Assembly: GCA_020746875.1 (NCBI GenBank)
Contig: JAGTJL010000001.1
Coordinates: 744,001-808,000 of the forward strand
DNA length: 64,000 nt
Direction: 5' to 3'
Source: Rhexocercosporidium sp. MPI-PUGE-AT-0058
Taxonomy: Eukaryota > Ascomycota > Leotiomycetes > Helotiales
This document shows, one piece after another, positions 43,939-57,253 of the stretch. Numbering within the stretch: the first letter of the stretch is position 1; every line of letters starts with the position of its first letter. The translations under genes and the position numbers were made by a program. Below the pieces are notes generated by a model. That model saw only the letters and a program-made list of their open reading frames with translations, was not told the origin of the DNA and made no database searches.

Positions 43939-45474
43939 TTGCAGGTCGATTCACTAGTCTGCTTCGTCTCTTTAAATAGCAAGATTATCTTCTTCTCCGT
44001 CTACAATTCAATATTGCTATTCCACGGAAGAAAGGACTCCCATTCCGACGACAACAGTAGATCAGATGATATTCCCAGCCTCTTTAGACAAGCGAATCGA
44101 GCGTCTGTGCTACTAAGCCTAGCTGAATATAAAGCGGAAGACGCCGTTTAGATCGGTACTTATACTGTACCTTTTAAAACTCGACAATCACTCGTTGAGT
44201 TTCCGGGGGTGCTCTTACCTTCTTTTTAGCTAACGTTGCAAGCGTTGCAGGATATAAGGCGGAAACTGAGCCTTTCATTCGCGGAGATCGTAGCACTAGA
44301 CTCCCAGACTTCTGCTGCTATTATAAAACCTCTAGCATATGCGACGAAAAGAGGATTTAGTTTTAACCTCGACGTTTTCTTCGGCGTACCACTGACTCTT
44401 ATACTAGGGCAATCATTCGACTTCACTAAGCTGGACGGGGGGTCCACGCTTGACGAAGCCCAACAATTCGCCGTTATCTAAGCTCTTAGTATAGGACTAG
44501 CTCTTATTTAAGGTCCACCTGGTACGGGGAAGAGCTATACCGGCGTCGCAATCATTAAGGCTTTACTCTACAACTGGAAAGCAGCCGACTTAGGCCTTAT
44601 TATCTGTGTATATTATATAAAGTATGCTCTTAATTAGTTATTAAAGCATTTAGTAAAGGACGGCGTAATATAAGTCATCCGTCTAGGCTTACGATTTAAA
44701 TTTGATTTGCTTTAAAATCTTACTCTTTATTATATAAGGGAAGGAGTCGTGCTTACGAAGACAGAAAAACATAATAAGTAAGAATACAATCGGGACATTA
44801 AAGAGACACTACGAGAGATTGAAGATATATTATTTAAGTTAAATAACCTAAAATCTTGGACAAATATTCAAGCGTATCTTATAAGGACTTATAATCCGCA
44901 TTTCCGGGAGTTGTTTAAGAAAGGGGTAGATAAAGAGGAATTTAAGAAGTGCGGGGGAAGAAGTTTAGGGTTGTAGAGAGTTGGCCTAAGAGGGGCGCCG
45001 AAGAAACTCGCTTCGAATCGTCCCGTTGCTTAACTGTCGGCCATTTCTTTAAGGGGGATGTCGACGTCGGAGTGTGGTGCTCTTTACTAGTATTAGATTG
45101 AGCAAAGGAGTGTGCCGCTTACTAACGATTTTATTTATGCCCTAGATTCTTACTACGATTTCAAATCCGCGCTAAATAAATGTCATATGGAACTAGATCT
45201 TCGGTGTCTTCGGGAAGCTTATATTATCGGCGTGACGACGTCCGGGCTGGCAAGGAACATCGAGTTGCTTCAGCGCGTAGGAGCAAAAGTCATGCTTTGC
45301 GAAGAAGCCGGAGAAGTTCTCGAGGCACACACCCTCACTGCACTCCTACCGGGAGTTGAACATATAATCCTTATTGGCGACTACGACAACCTGGATGCAA
45401 AATGGGAAGTGCCTTCAAGCCTCATACGCGGCAGAGTTTCTATAGCTTTATCGGAGACGACCTATAAAGGATAA
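43939..45474 (+). pseudogene. NFX1/ZNFX1-type superfamily 1 helicase remnant, RIP-decayed
   Basis: One plus-strand frame can be followed through many stops. It includes PSLFRQANRASVLLSLAEYK, then a region with LAYATKRGFSFNLDVFFGVP and DEAQQFAVI. The Walker A motif GPPGTGKS lies at 44512-44535, followed by YTGVAIIKALL. Further on come VTTSGLARNIELLQRVGAKV and the Walker B-like CEEAGEVLEAHTLTALLPGV, ending in IILIGD at about 45390. This order matches the helicase core of NFX1-type zinc-finger proteins (ZNFX1; S. pombe Hrr1 is a relative in RNAi-linked heterochromatin). Most stops sit where Gln or Trp is expected and fit C-to-T or G-to-A change. Homology ends abruptly after LIGD and the later helicase motifs are missing, so the copy is also truncated. 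Confidence 0.75.
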
Positions 45475-45489
45475 GTGCAAATAAAATCA

Positions 45490-46770
45490 TTAAGAGTTAG
45501 TAATTAAAGCCGATTTCGAACTCTACTGTATCCTCTTTCAGATCGCTTCCCGACTGCTCGCCTCAGCCGATAGTCCTTCCTCGCCATAGGACTTATCCGC
45601 CTTCTCTATCTTCCTCCACATCCTCCATTCCTCCTCTATAACCTTTTCCTCGTCCGACATTGTGAGCTGCTCCTCCGGCGTTCTCTAACGATACTTTCGC
45701 TTTATTCGTAGAGGCTTCACACCTTATAATAGTGTCGACTTATCATTCCACTTCTCTGCTTCGGCCAGCAATATGCACAGTGTTTCGGGGCCAACTATAG
45801 CAGAGCAATCGGGAAGCCCGTTAGACAGTGCTTGGACGGCGAAGTTATTAAGAGGGAGCTCGAGGCCAAATAATAAAAGGATAGGATTTCCTTCGACGTC
45901 TCTGAAAAGCTACTCTATGTCAGTAATGTCACTAACTATCAAGGTGCATGCTTACCTCATTGTCAAGCTCCTGGATGACTTCGCCATTAGGCTGCCCATC
46001 GTGGCCCGGCGTCGTCTTCAACCGCCAGATTGAAATACTAGCTTCCTTTGACTTCTTGTATTCTAAATCAATTCCAACCACTACTCTGATTCCACTATCC
46101 GATGCAAGTAGGTAGTTTTTAGCCAGGTCAATTAAGCTCTTCCGCTTCTGCGAATACGAGACTTCAATTACGACGCCAGGCCATGCGGCATCTTTACGAT
46201 GGAACCTTATATCAGGTTATTTGAACTTTTTACCGTCCTCCTCGAAGTGTATTGCGCCGCTCACTGAACTGATTTTGTTATGAATGGCCGCGTCTCGACT
46301 TGATTCTTTTTTAGATTCTCGAATCCCTTCTTAATCTCCGTAACTAGTTCAGACGCAAAGGTGTCGTGCAACGTCGTTGTCATTCAAATAATGAGTTTGC
46401 GGCCAATAGGATCGTAATCATATCTACGAACTACTATTAGCATCCTATAAAGACCTATTAATTGTGTCCATCACTTACCTGACTCGGTCCTCGTACTCCC
46501 CACTATTGAGCTTGCACACTATCCAGGGTACTGAAGGTGGATAGCCGTTCTTACAGCCCTTAAAGACGTGAAGGATCGCTGCGACACGCCCGAGAATTTG
46601 GCGTCCGCAGTAAGGGGTGGTATCGGAGGGCCATTAACGATGCTTCCTGAAGGTGTAGTTTGCTTGAATGATTCTAGCAGCGCCATGGGCATTGCGGTGA
46701 GGAAGTCTGGGGGGATAAATGTATTTTGATGATCGAGGGGAGTAGAGGGACCGAACAACCAGTGTTGTTG
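45490..46770 (-). pseudogene. Remnant of a PD-(D/E)XK-like fungal gene
   Basis: On the minus strand an ATG-led piece (FGPSTPLDHQNTFIPPDFLT, then PLTADAKFSGVSQRSF) starts near 46758. Downstream pieces in shifted frames read WIVCKLNSGEYEDRV, SELVTEIKKGFENLKK, KESSRDAAIHNKISSVSGAI, then PDIRFHRKDAAWPGVVIEVS, YSQKRKSLIDLAKNYL and VVVGIDLEYKKSKEASISIW. The PD...(about 15)...EVS arrangement looks like a PD-(D/E)XK nuclease-fold core. At least three frameshifts and one stop interrupt it, and a GTAAGC/CAGAG-type intron may lie near 45905-45960. I recall similar sequences as a common repeated family in fungal genomes, but this is from memory. Confidence 0.5.
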
Positions 46771-49121
46771 TGCTGGGGAAACATAATTCCGGCCGGCATG
46801 AATTTACCGAGCCGCAGTTCGATATGCAAATAAGAGATTACTAAGCTAGACGAAGCGCACTAGCCACTACAGTACCTCTAGCCACGATTGGCCTTTATAC
46901 CAAAGGCTTCACAATTTCACTATAAATTACGGCGTAAATATTGAGGAGTCGGTTTGCACTAACCAGAATCGTTATTCGCTTCGATCCGAAGTACAGATCC
47001 GCGTGGCGATCATGCAGAAAATTGAGCGCCACATTAGCCACAAGGCTAATAACGGTTTTCTGCATAGTGATAAGGCTTTAGAGCTTGGATAAGACCCCTT
47101 TATTAAGTATTAGGGGTAATATAAGCTCGGTGATAGAGCTGTGGTGGAGGAACTCTGTTGCGCTATGAGAAAAGACTATTTGCAAATCAATCGTGAGGGC
47201 GACAATAACAATATAATATTCTAGTAGGAGAGGTTTTGGGTATCCGGGAGTAGCCATAGAATACAACTTATAAAACATTATGAGGGGTAATCAAGGTGCG
47301 CATGGATTTTAAGATGCTTAAAGTCAAAGTACCTATTATTTTTTCCGGTACGCAGGGTTTTCCGGCACGTAGGGATAGACGTTAGTGAGGCGATGCCGGT
47401 GGTGGCAAAACAAGCATCTGGTCTGGCGCCCCCTCGCCGGCCGGGCCTCCGACCTCCTTTTTATTCTAAAAGTCCGAGGGGCGGAGATCTGGGTTTTAGG
47501 TTCTTAGGGGTCCGGATATCCTGCTATTAACCTATAAATCGCGCTCTGCATTACTTATATATTAATATAATCAGTTATTTTAAACATAAAGAAGACCTTT
47601 TTCTTTATTTTACATTTCTACGTAATTCTTAAGCCGGCCTCCCCATATTACTTTATTATTAAGAGCGTTAGTAAATGGCATCCGCTTTTCGTCTTCGAAT
47701 TCCGCCCCTACAGCCGCCAGAGGGGTAAGGGTAGGGAATGGCATTTAAAGCCGGTAAGGCAGGACGCCCCTTTCTTCTCTCGTTCAATAAAATGCCGGAA
47801 TGGTTCCGACGTGAATTCAATTAGTGGATTCTCTATAGATATCGGCTTATTTTAGGCTCGGCTCAGGCTTTATTCTACAATTGGTCGTATATTCATAACG
47901 AGTTAGTCAACATTTATTCGCACCTTATCTCGGCTGTTTTTTTCTTACTCAGTAAGTGGTATATCTAGTAGTACCTTTGTGGTGTAGAAGTGGATCAAAG
48001 CACTGTGAGCAGTTGTAATTGAATTGAAGTGATTCATTGTTGTTCTAAAAGCTCTAAGCATCAGGAGAAAACAGTTGTTCTCCTGAAGGCGGTCTACAGT
48101 AGCAGAACCTAATTAGGTCACGTGCAGTGCCAAGAGAGCAGCTGCCCGTGCTTATACGACAACTTTATTAATAAATACTCCGGGGTCACTAGTGCTGATT
48201 TAATTGCTTTCTCGATCTTTATATTAGCGGCTGCTACGTCCCTATCGTTATTAATAACGTATTATACTTTAATAAATTATTTTTAACGCGTGGAATATTT
48301 CTGCCTACGACTAAATATACTAAGTGTAGCTATTTTTATATTAAGCGACCTTATCTTAGGGATATATATAGTTTTTTAGTACGAACCTTTACTAGGTATT
48401 ATTTACTAGTTTATGGTTAATAAATCTTTATGTATATAGTTTTGTGTCTTAAGTTAGACCTAGTACTTAAGTTTAATACTCTTTTTACTTAATAAATTGT
48501 AGTCTTTAAGATATTGATTATTTTTATAATAATATATCTTAAGTTTTAGGGCATAAAGTATCGCCTTTTCCGAGCATTAATATTTATAGCAATTAGCTTG
48601 TTCGGTATTATACCCTTAGTCTATAGACTTAATGTGTTCGGTATATTACAGATAATAACAAAAGCATTTCCTTATACTTTAGTAAAAGTAAGGTGCCTTC
48701 TGTCTAAGACTTCGTTTTATATAATAAGTCTTTTACTTTTATATATAAGAGAGAAATAAACCTTAATATATATGGCTTTAAGACTAGGTTTCCCGAAAGT
48801 CGATATCCTGGCAAATTTAATCTATAAGGCTCCTATTCGATCTTCCATATCCTAATAGTATGCGCTATTGTGATCCAGTTAATAGGTTATTTAAATGCCT
48901 TCGACTATGCTTAGGCTAATCTTACTTACTCGACTCTTTAAGGTAAGTATATATGCCAATTATAGAGCTTCTAGTTGCTGGGACGAGCTTTCAAATTCTG
49001 ACGGATTTAAGACCTATTATATAAGCGTGATTTTGTGTTTACTTTGAAAATTTATTTTAGGCGATTTATATTAAAAGGTCTTTAATTCTTTAGTCGTGGT
49101 AATAGAAGATATTTATTTTTA
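46771..49121. other. Decayed repeat DNA, mixed GC and AT-rich
   Basis: No intact gene lies here. Bases 47340-47480 and 47640-47780 are GC-richer islands flanked by AT-rich DNA, probably relics of different repeats. A minus-strand frame at 47078-47278 is stop-bounded and featureless. From about 48200 on, A/T predominates and stops fill all frames. Confidence 0.5.
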
Positions 49122-49126
49122 AATGC

Positions 49127-49315
49127 TATCGCGCCTTAGCGCAGTTTACTGGTCATATGTATGCTCTCGTAAGCACTCACGTGTATATATACTCGGGTTA
49201 TAATCCTTTCTTGCAAAAGGTAACGCTTACTTTAAAAATCTTTTTGAACTCTTGCTTTTCACGTTAATCGTAAAGCTCTTAAACTATTAAAAGCTTGCTT
49301 TATTTCTGTATAATA
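49127..49315 (+). repeat. Left LTR of the Copia element
   Basis: This 189-bp terminal repeat starts TATCGCGC (presumably TG originally, now TA) and ends TATAATA, corresponding to TACGACA at the right copy. It matches 57254-57442 along its whole length with scattered differences that are mostly C/T or G/A. Confidence 0.88.
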
Positions 49316-52300
49316 ATTAAGAATTATATTTGTTTTTATAAGCTATTTTTAATATATATAGATTTCGAGCTTTAATTAAGCTTATTTAATTCTAATTTTA
49401 CGATTTTCGTTTCCTTTTTTTACGCTTAAACTTTAATACATTTCTTAACGTAATTATTAAGATATTATCGTACGATAATCTTAGCGGTTTTAACGTAAAT
49501 ATTATATACTTAAAGCCTGAAGACTTCTTATTATAAATGAATTATTTAATTCTTAGCGCTTAAATGCTCGGATTCTGGCTTTTCATTAACTCAGATATTT
49601 TAAATGCAGAAATATTAACTAAAATTATTAATAAAAATCTACGGATTACCGAGTAAATCGCTTAATAAAAGAATAATCTCGCTGAATTAGATTATATAAT
49701 AAAAACGAATAAGTATAATAAATAACTCTAGAAATAAGCGCTCGATTGTCACGTAATAACTGCGTTTTCTTCGGATTAAATAATTATAAGCTTTAACGCT
49801 TTTATTACCCTTTTTCTTATTTAACCGCACAAGCTTATCAAAATAACTGCAGAATTTTATTAAAAGAAAGCCGAGACTGAAGCTAAAACGTATATTATAA
49901 AGTACGTAATATAGCAATTACGAATTATAATATATCTTAAGCTTTACGAATAAATTAAGAAAACTATAAGCCGCTAATTCTTTAATATAACGGCTGCATA
50001 ACTCGTTACTAAGAAAAGAATTAATATTTAAGTATTAATTCGCACGCTTAAGATAATTCTATATTAAATAAATATAATAATTCAGACGATAACTCGCTAA
50101 GATTACTTATAATCTCTAAATACGAAGAACATCCGAAACCCGAAAGTCTGGATTATATAATACTAAAAGCTAATCCGTAAAAAGAACTTATATCGTATAC
50201 CGGAAGTGCTTAGCATTCTTAGTATTAACCTTTTCTTAATCGTAATTAATAACTTTAATAATTTATAAACTTAAAAATACTTTCTTAAGATTAAAGAAGC
50301 TAACGAGCTCAAGATATTTTTTAAATACTCTTTAAAATAACTCATACGGCTGTTTTATTTTAATCAAGCTAATCGCCAGTATTAATAGCTTATTAATAGA
50401 AAATCAGAGTATAATTATTTTTTTACTTTTAATTCACGTTTTAATAATAATAAAATACCTGATTCGGAAGCTTCTGATTTATATAATTAAAGATTAAACC
50501 GATTTAAAATAAAAGGAAAACTTATAAAAAAAATATATTTATATTTAAAAAATAAAACTTATTATTAATCTTTTTTAAATTATACTTATTTTTAGATAAT
50601 AATTTATAAAAAAGTATTTATTAAATATTAAAATAAAATAACTTATTTAAATTTAAAAATAAATAATTAATATTATAATAAAATCCGGTAATAGTTTATT
50701 ACGTTATAATAAAAAGCTCTTTATAAATAAATAAGCTTAAATAAGCTTTTTCTTTAATTAATAAAAGATCTTTTAACGAAACTAAATAAATAAAAATCTG
50801 ATAAATTAAATAAAAGAAAGTTTACTTTTCTCGGAAACTTATTAAATAAAAAAGGAATAAGCGGGACTTACGCGCACTCGGTGCTTTTGCTTAATCTAGC
50901 CGAGTATTTAATTACGAGTATATATTCCTTTTAGAATTTATTTTATCTTTTATTAGATTTTATTTTATTAAATAATTATAAAGCGATTAATTTAATTAAT
51001 AATCGTTTAATATTACTAGAAAAATCTTTTATAAAATCTACTCCTGAGGATTTAATTAAATATAAGAGCTTTTAATTACTTATTATCAGGCGCGGAACTC
51101 GAATCATAAAAAGAATACTTAAAAGTCTAAATAAAGAATTATTTAATCTTACGCTTTATAATATCGTAATTATAAAAAACTTTTATATTAATATTATCTT
51201 TAAAGCTTATTTTTATAAAACCGGTCTTTAGTTCTGTAATATAAATTATACTTTAAGATAAAATAAAGAAGGCTTATTAATTAATAAATATTATATAATA
51301 TAATAACTAAAACGTAAATAAAACTTCGTTTTTTTTAAATATAAATTACGTTTAATTTATTCTCCGAGCATTTATAATATTAACTATAATATTTTTAACG
51401 CTCTTTAGAAAAGTAAGCAAGTTATATAAATTATTCAGAGATTATAAGTACCTTAAAACAGACTCGGAGCGTATTTAATATCTGCGAGTAGGCTATTTAA
51501 GCTCGGATATTTTAAAGAAATTAATAAATACGGCAAGAAATATCAAGATTATTAAAATAATAAAAAAGATTAAGTGCGAGTAATATATTTTAACTTATAT
51601 TATTTAAGTAATTTTTAAACGTTTATCGAAAAAGAAATCTTTTAAATTATTTTAAAAAATTATTTAAGATTTATTTAATTATCCGAAATATTAAAATAAT
51701 TACTTTTAGCTTTTCGTGCTTAAATGCGAGTATAGCAGCTTACTCGTTAATTATATATTATAAATAAAAAAGTATAATAAAATATTTTAATATATTAAAA
51801 GCTTTAAAGCTTAAGTTCGAAAGCAATTTAGACTCTTAATATATAAATTCAAGCATAATTAAGAGAAAGTAATTATTATAATTTAAGGATTCACGAGATA
51901 TGAAAAATAAGCTAATAAGCTCGGAATTAACTTCGAGCTCTTATTAACGGCAATTCATAAGCTAAATAGCAGAGCCGAACGAGCTAGTCAAGAAGTAATT
52001 AATAAAAGCATTAAGATAAAATTATTAGCTAATTTTCCTGTAAATCTGAGTATTAAATATATACTCGCAGGGATTTATTTATATAATAAAAGCTTAAGGC
52101 GAGTAAATAATTAATTATTACTTATTAAAGTTAACGATAAGTAGTTTCGGAATTATTTTCGGTAATATAACTTAGCGCTTATTATAAGACTTATTATAAA
52201 TTTCAGATTAAATTAGAATAATATTTATATATATAATTATAAAGCGTATTTATTAATAATAAAAAAAGCTAAAAGATAAAATAAGAAAGCGTTTAAAATA

Positions 52301-53699
52301 ATTACGCGTACGTATATCGGATATCTTATAAGTTTTTATACTTTTAATATTTATAAAATCTAAGTATTACGTTTCGATAGAATAATTATTACGCGTAATA
52401 TACGCTTTAATAAAAATAGCTTTTATATTACTTTAAGTAAAGAAATAAAGATTACGATTTAAGAAGCTCGGTTTATTTACGATCTTATCGAAGAAGATAA
52501 ATTTATTATAAATTAAGTTAGAATTATTAAAAATATTATTAAAAATATAATTATTAAGGAAAATAATACGAATCTCTTAAGCGAAGACTTGCTTTAATTA
52601 TATATTAAACGAATTTAAAGATTAATTAAAAGCTCTGAGAATCAGAACTCGGGAATAAAAGAATATATTAATAGCTCGAGTATAATAAATAAATTTCTAA
52701 TTCCGGAATATATTTTTATTTTAAAAAGCCTTTTTAAATAAAATAAAGAATTAAAAAAGAATGCGTTAAACCGAGAATTTATTTTAAATATAAAATATAA
52801 CTTAGAAATATTCGATTCGCGTAAAAATATATAATTTACTAATCGAGATTCGAATATATTATAAGATTAAGCGCGAGATTTATTTCGATTATCACGTATC
52901 GAGATTTAAATACCGTCGAGATTTCGATTATAAGAAGAGTTTCCGATAATAATTTTAATACCGTATTTTTAAATTAAAATATAAAATACTCAGATAACAG
53001 AAGTAAGATAAGCGAAAGTAATACGCTTTTAGATTATAACAGAAGAAGCTTAATTAGAATTAAATATATTTACTAAAAGCTCAATAAAAATAAAAAAACT
53101 AATTAAAAATAAAAAGAAAAAAAAAATTACAAAAAGATTAAAATAATAAAGTATTTATAATACTTATAATTATTTTTAAATAAATACGCCTCGATAAAAG
53201 TAACTTTAAGCTCAGGAGTAAGCTTAATCTCGGGAGTAATTAAATCCTCGATTAATATAATAATCTTCAGTCCGAAGTCGATTAAATACTTTAAAAGCTT
53301 ATATTTAATTAATATATATTATTAAAAGAATAAAATAATCTTCGAGATTTAACGAAAATTATATATTATATAATTATAATAATAATATAAATAAGCTATT
53401 AATTATTAAAAAAGAAGATCTTATTTTTAAAAATTAAAATCTAAGATCTTTTATTTAAATTAAAATAATAAAACGATCTTAAGAATTATTTAATAAAAGA
53501 ATAATTTAAAGAAAATATAAGCTTAAAAATAAAAATAATAAATAAATAAAATTATTAGATTTTAGAAATATTTAATTTAAATATTATATTAATACTTATT
53601 CCGTTTATATAAGTTTTTAAGTATAAGCTAAATCTAGAAAAATATATTTTAAAATACAGATCCTGAATTATTATATAAAGTAATTTTTAAAATAAATTA

Positions 53700-54600
53700 A
53701 CGATCGTTTTTATATACGCTAATATACTTTCAGCTAAATCCTTCTGAATCGCTATAACGCTCGCAGCTTATTTTAACTTGAAAGTCAAGTACTTCGACGT
53801 AATTAACGCGTTTATTAACGTTTTTCGGGATATAAACGATAAAATCGTATATTGCAGATTCTTTTTAAGTTTTAATAAGCTTGAATATATATTATAAGTT
53901 GATCGCGCTCTTTACGAGATACGTGATTCTTCGTACTTATAATATAAGCATATTAATAAAACATTAACAGATTTAGAGCTAATTTTATACTCGGAGGAAT
54001 CGTATATATTTATAGACTTTACTTATAAAATCCTTATTCTCTTTTACGTAAATAATATTTAAATACTTTATTATTAAGATAATTTAAAACTCGGACAGGA
54101 TTTTATTAAACGACTGAATTAAACGTACAATATATATAATCTTAGAGATATTAAATAATTCTTAAAGATTAAGATAATACGTAATAAAAAGCGTAAGATT
54201 ATCTTCTTAATTTATAATTAATATATTAAGAAGATTACTCGAAAGTTTGAATAAGCTAATAAGAAGTATTTTATAATATTACTTTTTTAAATCGATCTTA
54301 TTAAATATAAGAAATAAGCTTTAAAGAAATATATTAAAACTTATTAAAAAAAAGTTAAATCGGTATTATATATAGCAATTATTATTAAATTAGACGTAGT
54401 TTTTGCAATCGCTTAATTTTTATAATTCGCGATAAATCTTAATTTAAAATATTTTATAATTATATATTAGCTTATTCGCTACTTATTTAATACGCGCTTT
54501 TTAAATATTATATACGGAAGTAATTAAGAGAAAGCGCTTTATATTATTTCAAATATATCTTTCGCAAATAATATCGAAACTCGGAAATTATCTTAAAATT
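53700..54600 (+). pseudogene. Copia reverse transcriptase domain, inactivated
   Basis: The readable motifs are AAYFNLKVKYFDVINAFIN, RALYEIRDSSYL, KILILFYVNNI (about 54030-54060) and YIAIIIKLDVVFAIA. The two catalytic Asp of YVDD both read Asn, consistent with G-to-A changes on the coding strand. Many in-frame stops are present. Confidence 0.75.
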
Positions 54601-57253
54601 ATATAATTTTATTATTCGGCAGGCTAATAATCTAAAAAATATTAAAATAATTTACGATTATTACGTCGATTATTAAAGCGGAATTACTAATATTAAAATA
54701 TACCGGAAAAAAAATTATAATTCTTTAACGATTTTTTCGGAATTTAACTCTTAATATCAGTAAAACTTAAGAGATCTTTTATAATAATTAATAAACGATC
54801 AGATTAATTATAAATAATATTAAAAGAATTATTATTAAGCTTCGTTATATAAATATCTAAAATATATAACTTAAATAAAAGTATACTCGTAAATTATTTA
54901 AAATAATATATTTTTTAATTATTAATATACTTATTAATAAGCTTATAAAAAATCTGTTTCGTTAGAAATTCGAGTTTTTTAAAATATTTTTAAATTTTAA
55001 TAATTATTAATCTTAAATTAAAAAGCTTTAAATATATTTATTAAAAATATATTAAAAATATTTTTATATAATCTTTTATTTATAAAACTTTTTTAATTTA
55101 ATATTTTAAGTATTCGCGTTCTAAAAACGCCGAACGTAAACGCGAAATCTAGCTCGAGCTCAAATAAAGTTTACTTAAATCTAGCTTAAGTTTAAATAGA
55201 AATTATTTAAATCCGGCCCGAGCTTAAATAAAATCCGTTCAAATCTAATTCGAGCTTATAAATAATTTATTAAAAACGCAAAAAATCTACTTAAGCTCAG
55301 ATTAATAAGTAATTATCGTCTTCAAGACTTTCGCGAACTTCTTTAAACTTTATATAAGATTATTAAATTTTATTAAAGATCTTATATTAATATTAATATT
55401 ATTATCAGAATTATCTTTCTTATTATATTTTAAACTTAATTTCTAAAAGCGTACCGGAAGATCTAATTTTATATTTTTATCAGACTTATTATTATTTATT
55501 AAATCTTTTATTAAAGCTTTTAAAATAATTCTGTATTTTTTAATACTTTATAAATCGGTTAATAAAATACTCGATTAATTATAATACGATTATTATACTT
55601 TTCTATTATTAGAATTTATAATTATAATTAATCTTTTATTATACTTAAATATATTTCTTATAACAGAATCGCACTTATAACCGGAAGTGCAATTATAGCA
55701 TCGACTTCTAGTAGCGAGAGTATTAGCGAAGTAATATTTACGATTATTACGGCTACGAATAATAACGCGAATATATAATAGATAAGAATTCGCAAACTTT
55801 TTTTTTAAATTTTAATTAATATAAATAAAATAAATTATTAATAAGAAGCAAGCTTTGAAATAATATATATATACCTCGAGCGCGCTTGATAAGAGAGCGA
55901 AGCTTAGATAGAATACGAGACGATTTACGCTTTTTTAAAATTAATAAAAAATAAATACGAGTCTTAAAAGCAGAAAGAAAAGCAAGAAAAGGAATCGAAT
56001 TAAAACGCGAAACGCGTAAAGTAAAAGAGATATACTGAAAATCATTTTCATTTAATATAATAACGCTTCTGCTTAATATAATTAATAATAATAAAGTAAT
56101 AAAAGAACGCGTAAGAATCTTCTTAAATAACGAGCTTAGCTTAACACGAGAAGATCAAAGGAGAATTAGCTTATTATTAGAGTTATTAATAAGCGTATTT
56201 TCATTTTCGCGCGAAGAAAAATATTATAGATTATTTTTAAGATTTATTTTAATAATTAAATAAGTAAAAAAAGGATTATTAATAAGATTATTAATTAGCT
56301 TATTATTAAATACTTCTTAATTATCGAACTTATCTTTAAAATCTTATAATATAATTATCAGCAATTAATTTAATAATATTAAAATTATTTAAAATTAAAA
56401 AAGAATTTACTTAGCGAGCTGCGATCTGATTATTAATACGCGCAATTATTGCTCTAAAAGCTTTAAAAAGCATAGCTAATAATCGAAAAGAATTTGCGAA
56501 AAAAAATAAAAGATTAAAAAATAAAAAAAATAAATAAGTAAGTAAGCAAACACGCGAGTATAAAATACGTTAATATTAAGCAAAAGTTAATTATAATAAT
56601 ACGAAAGTCGATATATATATATCTTTAAAAGTAATTATAATCGCGCTACTGCGGTATAAGACGCTTAAATTAATAATAAACTTATTAACCCGGAAGGCGG
56701 CGTATTATATTAACTAATAAGAAGCTGGCATATATTATTACGACTTCTTATTATATATAGTAATTATTCTAAAAAGATTAAATTTATTAATTATAATTTA
56801 ATAACTTAATAATCAGACGAGACAGCACGAGATCTTAGCTGCAGACCGAACTTTACTTTAGCTTTATTTCTAAAACTTGCGATCTGCACGCGTTAAATAT
56901 AATAATTAAGATTTTATTTACTTAATTATTATAATTTAATTATATTTTTAAATTTTATTTATTTAATTATATGTAATTTAAATACGTATTTATATTCTTA
57001 TTTATTATTAATATAGATTACTTAGCAGATTATTTATATTAATATATAGAGTCTTCGTATATTATATCTTTAAAGCGCGTATTTATATTTTTATTTATTA
57101 TAATATCTTAAAAGTATTAATTTGCTGCTCGGCGCCATGCTTTTACTAAGAACTAATATATATATTCGGAGAGCTTATATTATATCTCTCGACTGCTTAT
57201 ACGCTTTTAAATAATAAGGCTTATTTATATAACAGAGCCTTATTATAAGAGTA

